A stretch of 5,043 bases of DNA, from assembly GCA_958446555.1 (NCBI GenBank), contig CAUCWU010000210.1, positions 1 to 5,043 of the forward strand. Direction: 5' to 3'. Source of the DNA: an uncultured Lachnospiraceae bacterium (GTDB lineage: Bacteria > Bacillota > Clostridia > Lachnospirales > Lachnospiraceae). The notes beneath the pieces were generated by a model. That model was not told the origin of the DNA. It searched no databases and was given only the letters and a program-made list of their open reading frames with translations. Positions 1-5,043 of the stretch are shown here, in pieces (positions within the stretch are counted from its first letter, which is position 1; each line of letters starts with the position of its first letter). The position numbers were made by a program, and so were the translations under genes.

Positions 1-65
1 TATTGTCCAAAAACGATTTGCCTATGGTATGCCAAAAATTTTTTCATAAATCAAGCAAAAGGGGG

Positions 66-93
66 TTGACATATCACAAATGAATTGTATAAT
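66..93 (+). promoter_or_regulatory. sigma-A promoter of the synthase-gntR unit
   Basis: A perfect -35 box TTGACA (66-71) is followed, after 16 bp, by a perfect -10 box TATAAT (88-93). Transcription would start near 99-101, leaving a leader of about 100 nt before the ATG at 200. The -10 box and the predicted start lie inside the palindrome at 83-112, so a protein bound there would block the promoter. Both hexamers match consensus, so expression should be high when not repressed. Confidence 0.85.
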
Positions 94-112
94 TGTATAC
101 AATGATACAATT
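83..112. promoter_or_regulatory. 30-bp palindromic operator, probable GntR/FCD repressor site
   Basis: The dyad axis falls between 97 and 98, and 14 of 15 base pairs are symmetric (the exception is 91/104). The core is the perfect palindrome TTGTATACAA (93-102), and the same half-sites recur outside it: TTGTAT at 85-90 and ATACAA at 105-110. FadR/FCD-type GntR proteins commonly bind short palindromes of the type t.GTa..tAC.a, which this core fits. It covers the -10 box and the transcription start, the classic position for repression. The likely binder is the FCD regulator encoded at 1630-2289 in the same unit, giving autoregulation. The doubled half-sites suggest two overlapping or cooperative dimers. 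The binder's identity is inferred. Confidence 0.78.
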
Positions 113-186
113 TCATTATGGTAAAGCGTTGAAATGGTATACAGGAAAAGCACTGCACCATAGGCATTGCAAAATGAGGAGCAACA

Positions 187-193
187 GAGGAGG
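187..193 (+). promoter_or_regulatory. ribosome binding site deciding the start at 200
   Basis: GAGGAGG is spaced 6 nt from the ATG at 200. An in-frame TTG at 167 would add 11 residues, but it has no ribosome binding site and its extra codons would be read through this one. The ATG at 200 is therefore preferred. Confidence 0.85.
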
Positions 194-199
194 AAAAAC

Positions 200-1600
200 A
201 TGAAGGCAAATAAGATGATTAATCTAAGCAATAAGACAAACTTGCTTGAGCAGGATCTGTATGAGTACAAACTGCAGGATGTCAACCAGCCGGAGCTGTT
301 TAGGGAGATTTTCCCATATAACGAGGTTCCGAAGGTATCCTACAACTACCGCCATGTACCGATGGATATGCCGGAACATATTTATATCACCGACACCTCT
401 TTCCGTGACGGACAGCAGTCACGTGAGCCATACACTACACAGCAGATGGTTGACCTGTATAAGATGCTTCACCGTCTGGGCGGCCCAAATGGCATTGTTC
501 GCCAGACTGAGTTCTTTGTTTATTCGAAGAAGGATCGCGATGCACTGGAAAGATGTATGGAGCTTGGCTATCAATTTCCTGAGATTACCACATGGATTCG
601 TGCAACCAAGAACGACTTTGAACTGGTAAAGGATATCGGTATTCGTGAGACTGGTATTTTGGTAAGCTGCTCCGACTACCATATTTTCAAGAAGATGAAT
701 CTGACAAGAAAGCAGGCAATGGAAAAGTACTTGGGCGTTATTTCAGACGCGATTGAGGCTGGTCTTCATCCAAGATGCCATTTTGAGGATATCACAAGAG
801 CTGACTACTACGGATTTGTTGTTCCATTTGCAACTGAGCTGATGAAGCTGTCTAAGGACAGTGGTGTTCCGATTAAGATTCGTGCCTGTGATACAATGGG
901 ATACGGCATTTCCTATCCGGGTGTTTCTCTTCCGCGAAGCGTGCCGGGAATTATCTATGGCTTAAAGCATTATGCCGGTGTGCCAAGTGATATGTTGGAG
1001 TGGCATGGACATAATGATTTTTACAAGGGAGTTGTCAATGCATCGACTGCATGGCTGTACGGTGCAGGCGCTGTCAACTGTTCTCTGCTTGGTATCGGAG
1101 AGCGTACCGGAAATGTGCCGCTAGAGGCAATGGTATTTGAGTATGCGTCCCTTCGCGGTGGTTTCGACGGCATGAACCCGACCGTTATCACCGAGATTGC
1201 CGAGTATCTTGAGAAGGAAACCGGATACGAGATTCCACCGATGACCCCATTTGTCGGCAGAAACTTTAATTTGACAAGAGCTGGCATCCATGCAGATGGT
1301 ATCATGAAGGATCCTGAAATCTACAATATCTTTGATACCGATTTAATTTTGAACCGTCCGCCGATGGTTGCAATCAGTAACACCTCTGGTCTAGCTGGTA
1401 TTGCCGTATGGATCAACCAGTATTATGGCTTAAAGGGTGCAGATAAGATTGATAAGAAGAATGAGGGTATCGTTGCCATCAAGGAGCTGATCGATCAGGA
1501 ATATGCAAATGGACGTATTACTGTTATCAGTGAGACAGAGATGATTCGTTATGCAGAACAGTATGTATTCCACAGAGACGTGGATTACGAGGATAAGTAA
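200..1600 (+). CDS. Re-citrate synthase-like DRE-TIM metallolyase (2-isopropylmalate/homocitrate synthase superfamily)
   Basis: The 466-residue enzyme belongs to the HMGL-like TIM-barrel family that condenses acetyl-CoA with a 2-oxoacid using a divalent metal. Visible motifs are the DxxxRDGQQ signature at 65-73 (the LRDGEQ-type motif, with R69 and D70), HFEDITRAD at 194-202, the metal-binding HGH at 269-271 followed by ND, and GIGERTGN at 298-305, then RAGIHADG at 360-367. The C-terminal allosteric leucine-sensing domain of classical LeuA is absent. The compact length, RDGQQ rather than RDGEQ, and the long N-terminal segment before the barrel resemble the Clostridia proteins identified as Re-citrate synthase (oxaloacetate + acetyl-CoA to citrate, feeding glutamate synthesis). 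Such genes are often auto-annotated as isopropylmalate or homocitrate synthase. No leuB/C/D-like genes, aconitase or isocitrate dehydrogenase lie alongside. The superfamily call is firm; the oxaloacetate specificity is an inference. A GntR gene follows after 29 nt, probably co-transcribed. Confidence 0.85.
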   Translation: MKANKMINLSNKTNLLEQDLYEYKLQDVNQPELFREIFPYNEVPKVSYNYRHVPMDMPEHIYITDTSFRDGQQSREPYTTQQMVDLYKMLHRLGGPNGIVRQTEFFVYSKKDRDALERCMELGYQFPEITTWIRATKNDFELVKDIGIRETGILVSCSDYHIFKKMNLTRKQAMEKYLGVISDAIEAGLHPRCHFEDITRADYYGFVVPFATELMKLSKDSGVPIKIRACDTMGYGISYPGVSLPRSVPGIIYGLKHYAGVPSDMLEWHGHNDFYKGVVNASTAWLYGAGAVNCSLLGIGERTGNVPLEAMVFEYASLRGGFDGMNPTVITEIAEYLEKETGYEIPPMTPFVGRNFNLTRAGIHADGIMKDPEIYNIFDTDLILNRPPMVAISNTSGLAGIAVWINQYYGLKGADKIDKKNEGIVAIKELIDQEYANGRITVISETEMIRYAEQYVFHRDVDYEDK

Positions 1601-1629
1601 GACAAAGTCAAAAGAAATGGAGAAGGGCT

Positions 1630-2289
1630 ATGCAGCAGAGTGGAGATCCGCTTCGCATTCAGGTGTTTAATGCGCTTGAGGACGCGATCTTAAACGGCAG
1701 TTACAAAGAGGGGGACAGTCTAAATGAGCTGAGGCTTTCAAAGAGTCTGGGTGTGAGCCGTACTCCTGTGCGGGAGGCTCTGATGCAGCTTGAGCTTGAG
1801 GGGTTGGTCAAAAATATCCCAAACAAAGGAGCAGTTGTGGTTGGCATTTCCGAGCAGGATGTGGAAGACATTTATGAGATCCGTATCCGAATTGAAGGGC
1901 TTGCAGCAAAGCTTTGTGCAGAGAAAATCACAGACAAGGAGCTAGAGGAGTTAGAGCAGTGTATGGCATTGCAGGAGTATTATCTGAAAAAGCCAGACAG
2001 TGCGAAGGAGATGGGCGAGTTAGACGGTGAGTTTCACCGAATTATCTTTGCCGCATCCAAGAGTAGACCTCTTCAAAACGTGCTGACAAGTTTTCACAAC
2101 TATATTCGTCGTGCGCGCGCCGGTTCTGTCTGTGTGACAGGGCGAGCAGAGGAATCGGTAGCCGAGCACCTGGCAATCTTAGAGGCAATTACAAAGCATG
2201 ATGGGGAATTAGCCGAGAAGTTGACGGCAGAGCATATCAAAAATGCGAGGGATAATATTTGCGCCAGTCGCGCGATGAGTGAAAATTAA
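1630..2289 (+). CDS. GntR-family transcriptional regulator, FCD (FadR) subfamily
   Basis: This 219-residue protein has the usual length for the subfamily. Residues 8-70 form a winged helix-turn-helix, with the hallmark recognition segment GVSRTPVREAL at 41-51 and the wing around NKGAVVV at 65-71. Residues 75-215 form the all-helical FCD effector domain, with the typical metal-binding set: D132 and H136 in the LDGEFHRIIF stretch, H180 in AEHLAILEAI and H202 in AEHIKNA. In this family the bound metal usually coordinates a carboxylate ligand, so an organic acid such as citrate or a related 2-oxoacid is a reasonable but unproven effector. The ATG has GGAG at 1619-1622, 7 nt away. Its position 29 nt behind the synthase gene and the palindrome over the shared promoter point to autoregulation. 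Family call is firm; ligand unknown. Confidence 0.92.
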   Translation: MQQSGDPLRIQVFNALEDAILNGSYKEGDSLNELRLSKSLGVSRTPVREALMQLELEGLVKNIPNKGAVVVGISEQDVEDIYEIRIRIEGLAAKLCAEKITDKELEELEQCMALQEYYLKKPDSAKEMGELDGEFHRIIFAASKSRPLQNVLTSFHNYIRRARAGSVCVTGRAEESVAEHLAILEAITKHDGELAEKLTAEHIKNARDNICASRAMSEN

Positions 2290-2296
2290 ACCAAAC

Positions 2297-2318
2297 CCAC
2301 GAGGTGGAAGTGTTTTTT
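2297..2318 (+). terminator. possible weak terminator after the gntR gene
   Basis: A 4-bp stem, CCAC (2297-2300) with GTGG (2304-2307), has a 3-nt loop. A run of six T lies at 2313-2318, but five bases separate stem and T-run. The position, just behind the stop codon at 2289 and before a new promoter, fits a terminator. The hairpin itself is poor. Confidence 0.25.
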
Positions 2319-2347
2319 ATTAATCTGGAAGGCTGCGACAAAAATGC

Positions 2348-2376
2348 TTGACAGATCGTGATCGATACTGTAAAAT
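2348..2376 (+). promoter_or_regulatory. sigma-A promoter of the riboswitch-antiporter unit
   Basis: TTGACA (2348-2353) is separated by 17 bp from TAAAAT (2371-2376). Transcription would start near 2382-2384, just ahead of the aptamer, so the riboswitch is the very 5' end of the transcript, as is normal for such leaders. Confidence 0.85.
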
Positions 2377-2385
2377 GAATACATT

Positions 2386-2457
2386 CTGGGGATGAAGTTC
2401 CCCCATTGATACAATCCTTGTATCACAAACCGCTGGTTAAGGCTGATGACTTCTGCG
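2386..2457 (+). promoter_or_regulatory. fluoride riboswitch aptamer (crcB motif)
   Basis: The leader carries the conserved crcB-motif blocks in order: GGGGATG (2388-2394), then AAGTTCCCC, ATT, AAACCGCT (2427-2434) and GGCTGATGACTTCTGC (2441-2456). The first stem pairs GGGG (2388-2391) with CCCC (2400-2403 or 2401-2404). GAAGT (2394-2398), next to the first GATG, is complementary to ACTTC (2449-2453), next to the second GATG, giving the long-range pairing typical of this class. A variable insert between the CCATT and ACAAACCGC blocks folds into a perfect 8-bp hairpin: TGATACAA (2407-2414), loop TCC, TTGTATCA (2418-2425). Fluoride riboswitches normally sit before fluoride exporters (CrcB/Fluc, CLC-F), and sometimes before cation/proton antiporters, enolase or pyrophosphatase, which fits the gene at 2511. 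The call rests on recalled consensus and on pairing checked by eye. Confidence 0.85.
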
Positions 2458-2484
2458 AAATTCGCAGGGGTTATCAGCCTTTTT
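2441..2484 (+). terminator. intrinsic terminator, expression platform of the riboswitch
   Basis: The left arm 2441-2457 pairs over 17 uninterrupted positions (three of them G-U) with 2463-2479 around the loop AAATT (2458-2462). Five T follow at 2480-2484. The left arm is the same stretch that forms the 3' part of the aptamer, including the ACTTC needed for the long-range pairing. Aptamer and terminator therefore cannot form together: ligand binding should prevent termination, making this a genetic ON switch. The hairpin ends 26 bases before the antiporter start and cannot be a terminator of the previous gene, because the promoter lies upstream of it. Confidence 0.9.
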
Positions 2485-2510
2485 CGTTAGCAAAAAAAGG
2501 AGGATAAAAG

Positions 2511-3686
2511 ATGCTTCAAAGTATCGCACTGATGCTGCTGCTCGGAATGGCGCTCGGGTGGCTGTGTAAAAAAGTAAGCTTTCCAGGATTGGTAGGCATG
2601 ATCGCCACAGGAATGATTCTAGGGCCGTATGGACTCGGATGGCTCGATTCATCTATTCTTGATATCTCGTCTCAGCTAAGACGAATTGCATTGATTATTA
2701 TTTTAATGAGAGCAGGATTATCCCTTAATTTAGAGGATCTAAAAAAGGCAGGGCGACCAGCCATTTTGATGTGCTTTGTTCCGGCCTGCTTTGAGGTGGC
2801 AGGCATGATTGTATTGGCGCCGATGCTTCTTGGTGTGTCGAGACTCGATGCAGCAATCATGGGTGCTGTTGTCGGTGCTGTGTCGCCGGCTGTCATTGTG
2901 CCTCGTATGATTAAGCTAACCGAAGAGGGATGGGGTACCCAAAAATCAATTCCGCAGCTCATTCTAGCTGGAGCATCGGTTGATGATGTGTTTGTCATTG
3001 TATTGTTCTCAGCATTTACCGGGGTAGCACTTGGAACAGGCGTATCGGCGGCAAGCTTTATAAAGATTCCATTTTCTGTTATATTTGGTGCGGCGGCAAG
3101 CTTTCTTGTAGGATACTTACTTGCTGTTTATTTTGAGAAAATTCATATCCGCGATACGGCAAAGGTAATGATTTTACTCAGTGTTTCGTTTTTACTTGTG
3201 ACGGCAGAAGATCGTTTTGGTGAGGTGATTCCATTTTCGGGGCTTTTGGCCGTTATGGGTGTCGGAATTGCATTAAAAAGAAAGCGCATAGTTGTTGCCG
3301 TGCGCTTGTCATCGAAATTTAATAAGCTGTGGGTGATGGCAGAAATAATGCTCTTTGTGCTTGTCGGTGCGACAGTCGATCTTCACTATGCAGCATCTGC
3401 CGGGGCTGCAGCAGTGGTTCTTATTTTCGGTGTTCTTCTTTTTCGAATGGTTGGTGTCTGGTGTTGTATGTTTGGCACAGCCCTCACAAAAAAAGAGCGA
3501 CTGTTTTGTATGTTTGCCTATATGCCAAAGGCAACTGTGCAGGCGGCAATCGGTGGAATGCCGCTTGCGATGGGACTTTCCTGCGGAAATATTGTTTTGA
3601 CAGTAGCAGTGCTATCAATCTTGATTACTGCACCGCTAGGGGCTTTTTTAATTGATGGAACCTATAAGAAGTTGTTGACGAAGTAG
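2511..3686 (+). CDS. cation:proton antiporter, CPA superfamily (NhaP/KefB-like membrane domain)
   Basis: The 391-residue integral membrane protein has about 12-13 hydrophobic segments and no cytosolic RCK/TrkA-type tail, so it consists of the transport domain alone. Key motifs are AVSPAVIVP at 123-131, in the helix that normally contributes to the unwound ion site, and ASVDDVFVIV at 155-164, carrying the Asp pair D158-D159. A DD pair is typical of electrogenic exchangers, whereas many CPA1 members have ND. A basic residue, K340, lies in the late-helix motif MPKATVQAAIGG (338-349). It probably exchanges Na+ or K+ for H+. Placement behind a fluoride riboswitch suggests induction when fluoride enters; the role would be to restore pH or ion balance, or possibly to export fluoride, neither of which the sequence proves. 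AGGAGG (2498-2503) lies 7 nt before the ATG. The gene is alone in its unit. No specific symbol can be given. Confidence 0.88.
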   Translation: MLQSIALMLLLGMALGWLCKKVSFPGLVGMIATGMILGPYGLGWLDSSILDISSQLRRIALIIILMRAGLSLNLEDLKKAGRPAILMCFVPACFEVAGMIVLAPMLLGVSRLDAAIMGAVVGAVSPAVIVPRMIKLTEEGWGTQKSIPQLILAGASVDDVFVIVLFSAFTGVALGTGVSAASFIKIPFSVIFGAAASFLVGYLLAVYFEKIHIRDTAKVMILLSVSFLLVTAEDRFGEVIPFSGLLAVMGVGIALKRKRIVVAVRLSSKFNKLWVMAEIMLFVLVGATVDLHYAASAGAAAVVLIFGVLLFRMVGVWCCMFGTALTKKERLFCMFAYMPKATVQAAIGGMPLAMGLSCGNIVLTVAVLSILITAPLGAFLIDGTYKKLLTK

Positions 3687-3734
3687 CCCAAAACGACTGA
3701 ATTAGGTGAAAAGCTTTTTTTTAGGGTGTCATCA

Positions 3735-3763
3735 TTGACGGATTTTTGATCTCGTGCTATACT
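3735..3763 (+). promoter_or_regulatory. sigma-A promoter of the iron-complex uptake operon
   Basis: TTGACG (3735-3740) is separated by 17 bp from TATACT (3758-3763). Transcription would start near 3770, about 45 nt before the ATG at 3815. No strong hairpin terminator separates it from the antiporter gene; there is only an eight-T run at 3715-3722. Confidence 0.8.
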
Positions 3764-3772
3764 CCTACCGAA

Positions 3773-3790
3773 AGTTAGAAAACACTAATT
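3773..3790. promoter_or_regulatory. possible operator for an iron-type regulator
   Basis: AGTTAG (3773-3778) and CTAATT (3785-3790) form an inverted repeat with one mismatch in six, around a 6-nt centre. It lies just downstream of the -10 box, where a repressor would act. The TTAG/CTAA half-sites recall DtxR/IdeR-type boxes, but the match is short and AT-rich, and no Fur-like 19-mer is evident. Confidence 0.3.
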
Positions 3791-3814
3791 AAAGTTTGAC
3801 ATATGGAGGAAATT

Positions 3815-4900
3815 ATGAGAATCAAAAAAGCACTTTTTCTTGGCACACTTTGTACAGCAGTTTCCGGTATGAGTTTGTTTGCGCAGGCAGGCGTTTCCTA
3901 TGCAAAGAGCGCGAAAGAAGCAACCGAGGAGGCAAGCAGTGAGGAAGCGACCGAGGTAGAATCTGAGGAGGAGACCAGTGAGGAGGTCACCTACCCAATT
4001 ACCATTGAGCATGCATTTGGTGAGACAGTAATTGAGAGCAAGCCAGAGCGTATTGCAACAATCGGTTGGGAAAATCAGGATACCCCACTTGCACTTGGTG
4101 TTGCACCGGTTGGTGTTTCCGCAGCAAACTACGGACTGGTAACTGACAACAATTTGCATCTGTGGACTGATGAGGCATTTGCAGATCTCGGCGTAGAGAA
4201 GCCAGTTGTTTTTGATGATGTGGATGGACTGGATTTCGAGCAGATCAGTGATTGCAATCCAGATGTCATTTTGGCAGCATATTCTGGTATGACTCAGGAA
4301 GACTATGATACGTTAAGCCAGATCGCACCAGTTATTCCGTATAAGGAGAAGGCTTGGCAGACAAGCTGGAGAGAGCAGACCATCGAGAATGCCGAGGGTA
4401 TGGGCATGAAGCCAGAGGGAGAGAAGAAGGTAAAGGAAGTAGAGGATCTGATTGCAGAAAAGCTTGAGGAATATCCACAGCTTGAAGGAATCCCAACTGC
4501 ATTCTGTTGGATCAGTGCAGATGATTTCAGCACATTTTATGTATACCTTCCAACCGATCCGAGAGCAGCATATCTGTTAGATCTTGGCTTTACACTTCCA
4601 GAGAGTGTACAGAAGCTTGCTGGCGAGACAGATGATTTTAATATCACAGTGAGCCGCGAGAATGCTGACCAGCTTGATGATATTCAGCTTATGGTTGTTT
4701 ACGGAGATGAGGATCTGTTGAAGTCTTTACAGGAGGATAAGCTGATGTGCCAGATTCCGGCAATCAAAAACGGTGCAGTTGCGTTAGTTGATAGTACCTC
4801 TGCACTAGCAGGCGCTTCCACTCCGTCCATTCTTTCCATTCCGTATGAGATTGACGAGTATTTACAGTTGCTTTCTGATGCAGCGGAGAATATCAAATGA
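3815..4900 (+). CDS. iron-siderophore-type ABC transporter substrate-binding protein (FepB/FhuD-like)
   Basis: The 361-residue exported protein is of the periplasmic-binding-protein type II cluster used for Fe3+-siderophores, haem or cobalamin. Residues 1-30 form a signal peptide: RIKK, a hydrophobic core, and a likely signal peptidase I site after SYA (28-30). A Glu/Ser/Thr-rich acidic linker follows at 35-58. The binding domain starts at about 60, with PITIEHAFGETVI, PERIATIGW (77-85) and LALGVAPVGV (92-101), then the DFEQISDCNPDVILA block (140-154) and a C-terminal lobe ending in PYEIDEYLQLL (343-353). This family delivers its ligand to a FecCD permease, and a permease gene overlaps its stop codon. 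The only Cys in the leader, C13, follows Leu-12 and is not in a lipobox, which is unusual for a Gram-positive binding protein. An in-frame ATG at 3803 is rejected because GGAGG (3805-3809) lies 5 nt before 3815. The exact ligand is unknown. Confidence 0.88.
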   Translation: MRIKKALFLGTLCTAVSGMSLFAQAGVSYAKSAKEATEEASSEEATEVESEEETSEEVTYPITIEHAFGETVIESKPERIATIGWENQDTPLALGVAPVGVSAANYGLVTDNNLHLWTDEAFADLGVEKPVVFDDVDGLDFEQISDCNPDVILAAYSGMTQEDYDTLSQIAPVIPYKEKAWQTSWREQTIENAEGMGMKPEGEKKVKEVEDLIAEKLEEYPQLEGIPTAFCWISADDFSTFYVYLPTDPRAAYLLDLGFTLPESVQKLAGETDDFNITVSRENADQLDDIQLMVVYGDEDLLKSLQEDKLMCQIPAIKNGAVALVDSTSALAGASTPSILSIPYEIDEYLQLLSDAAENIK

Positions 4901-5043
4901 GAGACAGACGGTTCCTATTAACAGCAGTAGCTTCTATTTTACTTTTGCTGTTTTGTGTACTGGCATCAATAGCCTGCGGATCAAAATCCGTGGGCTTTCC
5001 CACTGTTATTCGAAGTCTTTTTCATTTGGGCGAGGAGACATTT
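4897..5043 (+). CDS. FecCD-family ABC transporter permease, 5' part only (runs off the window)
   Basis: An open frame of 49 codons starts at the ATG that overlaps the previous stop codon (ATGA, 4897-4900) and is still open at the window end. GGAG at 4885-4888 lies 8 nt upstream, inside the binding-protein gene, so translation is probably coupled. The visible residues are a short basic start (RDRR), a first hydrophobic membrane segment at about 6-26, and then the CGSKSVGFPTVIRSLFHL stretch. This corresponds to the conserved post-helix-1 region of FecCD/BtuC permeases, where a G-S segment precedes a 'evl..L' helix. With the binding protein it would form an importer for an iron complex; an ATPase gene is expected further downstream. 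Most of the domain is outside the window, so the call leans on context. Confidence 0.78.
   Translation, partial: MRDRRFLLTAVASILLLLFCVLASIACGSKSVGFPTVIRSLFHLGEETF

Larger units (their letters stand above)
19..166. repeat. 10-bp inverted repeat flanking the promoter/operator (arms 19-28 and 157-166)
   Basis: TGCCTATGGT at 19-28 is the exact reverse complement of ACCATAGGCA at 157-166. The arms are 128 bp apart and bracket the promoter and operator of the first gene. The match does not extend at either end. It may be a chance match or a remote binding-site pair; nothing else supports a function. The rest of 1-65 holds no gene or terminator that I can support. Confidence 0.3.

Noticed and set aside
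167..199. Upstream TTG start extending the synthase by 11 residues
   Set aside because: It has no ribosome binding site, its codons overlap the strong GAGGAGG at 187-193, and the ATG at 200 is ideally spaced from that site.
1021..1305. Reverse-strand open frames inside the synthase and other genes
   Set aside because: They lie antisense to well-supported genes, lack ribosome binding sites and recognisable domains, and are explained by the coding bias of the + strand.
2441..2484. Reading this hairpin as the terminator of the gntR unit
   Set aside because: A consensus promoter (2348-2376) lies upstream of it and its left arm belongs to a riboswitch aptamer, so it is an attenuator for the downstream gene.
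3329..3655. Alternative-frame open frames within the antiporter gene
   Set aside because: The translations are Cys-rich and low in recognisable structure, and they overlap the conserved membrane helices of the true frame.
3709..3722. Terminator after the antiporter gene
   Set aside because: There is a run of eight T, but the only palindrome next to it (AAAAGCTTTT) has no loop and no GC-rich stem, so I do not call it a terminator.
3803..3814. Upstream ATG for the binding protein
   Set aside because: The GGAGG at 3805-3809 lies inside this extension and serves the ATG at 3815. The shorter form begins with a normal signal peptide.

Overview
The window looks like chromosomal DNA of an anaerobic Firmicute, most likely a gut or rumen Lachnospiraceae (Clostridia). 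This is inferred from strong AGGAGG-type ribosome binding sites, textbook sigma-A promoters, moderate GC, and protein style (a Clostridia-type Re-citrate synthase-like enzyme and an acidic Glu/Ser/Thr linker on an exported binding protein). I cannot name the species. All genes are on the + strand and form three transcription units.

Unit 1 (about 66-2289): a strong promoter is overlapped by a 30-bp near-perfect palindrome. It drives a DRE-TIM metallolyase of the isopropylmalate/homocitrate/Re-citrate synthase superfamily (200-1600), then a GntR-family FCD-domain repressor (1630-2289). The palindrome has the TTGTATACAA core expected of such a regulator. The simplest reading is an autoregulated pair in which a carboxylate-type effector controls the enzyme's expression.

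Unit 2 (about 2348-3686): a promoter is followed by a short leader that reads as a fluoride riboswitch (crcB motif). Its 3' half is also the 5' arm of a 17-bp intrinsic terminator, and a monovalent cation:proton antiporter of the CPA superfamily (2511-3686) follows. This implies fluoride-induced expression of an ion/proton exchanger.

Unit 3 (about 3735 to beyond the right edge): a promoter, a weak operator-like repeat, an exported Fe3+-siderophore-type ABC substrate-binding protein (3815-4900) and, overlapping by ATGA, the first 49 codons of a FecCD-family permease that runs off the window. This is the start of an iron-complex uptake operon.

I see no tRNA, rRNA, CRISPR array, insertion sequence or prophage gene. 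The most interesting parts are regulatory: the operator at unit 1, the riboswitch/terminator switch at unit 2, and the missing lipobox on the unit 3 binding protein. None of the genes looks like a wholly new system.
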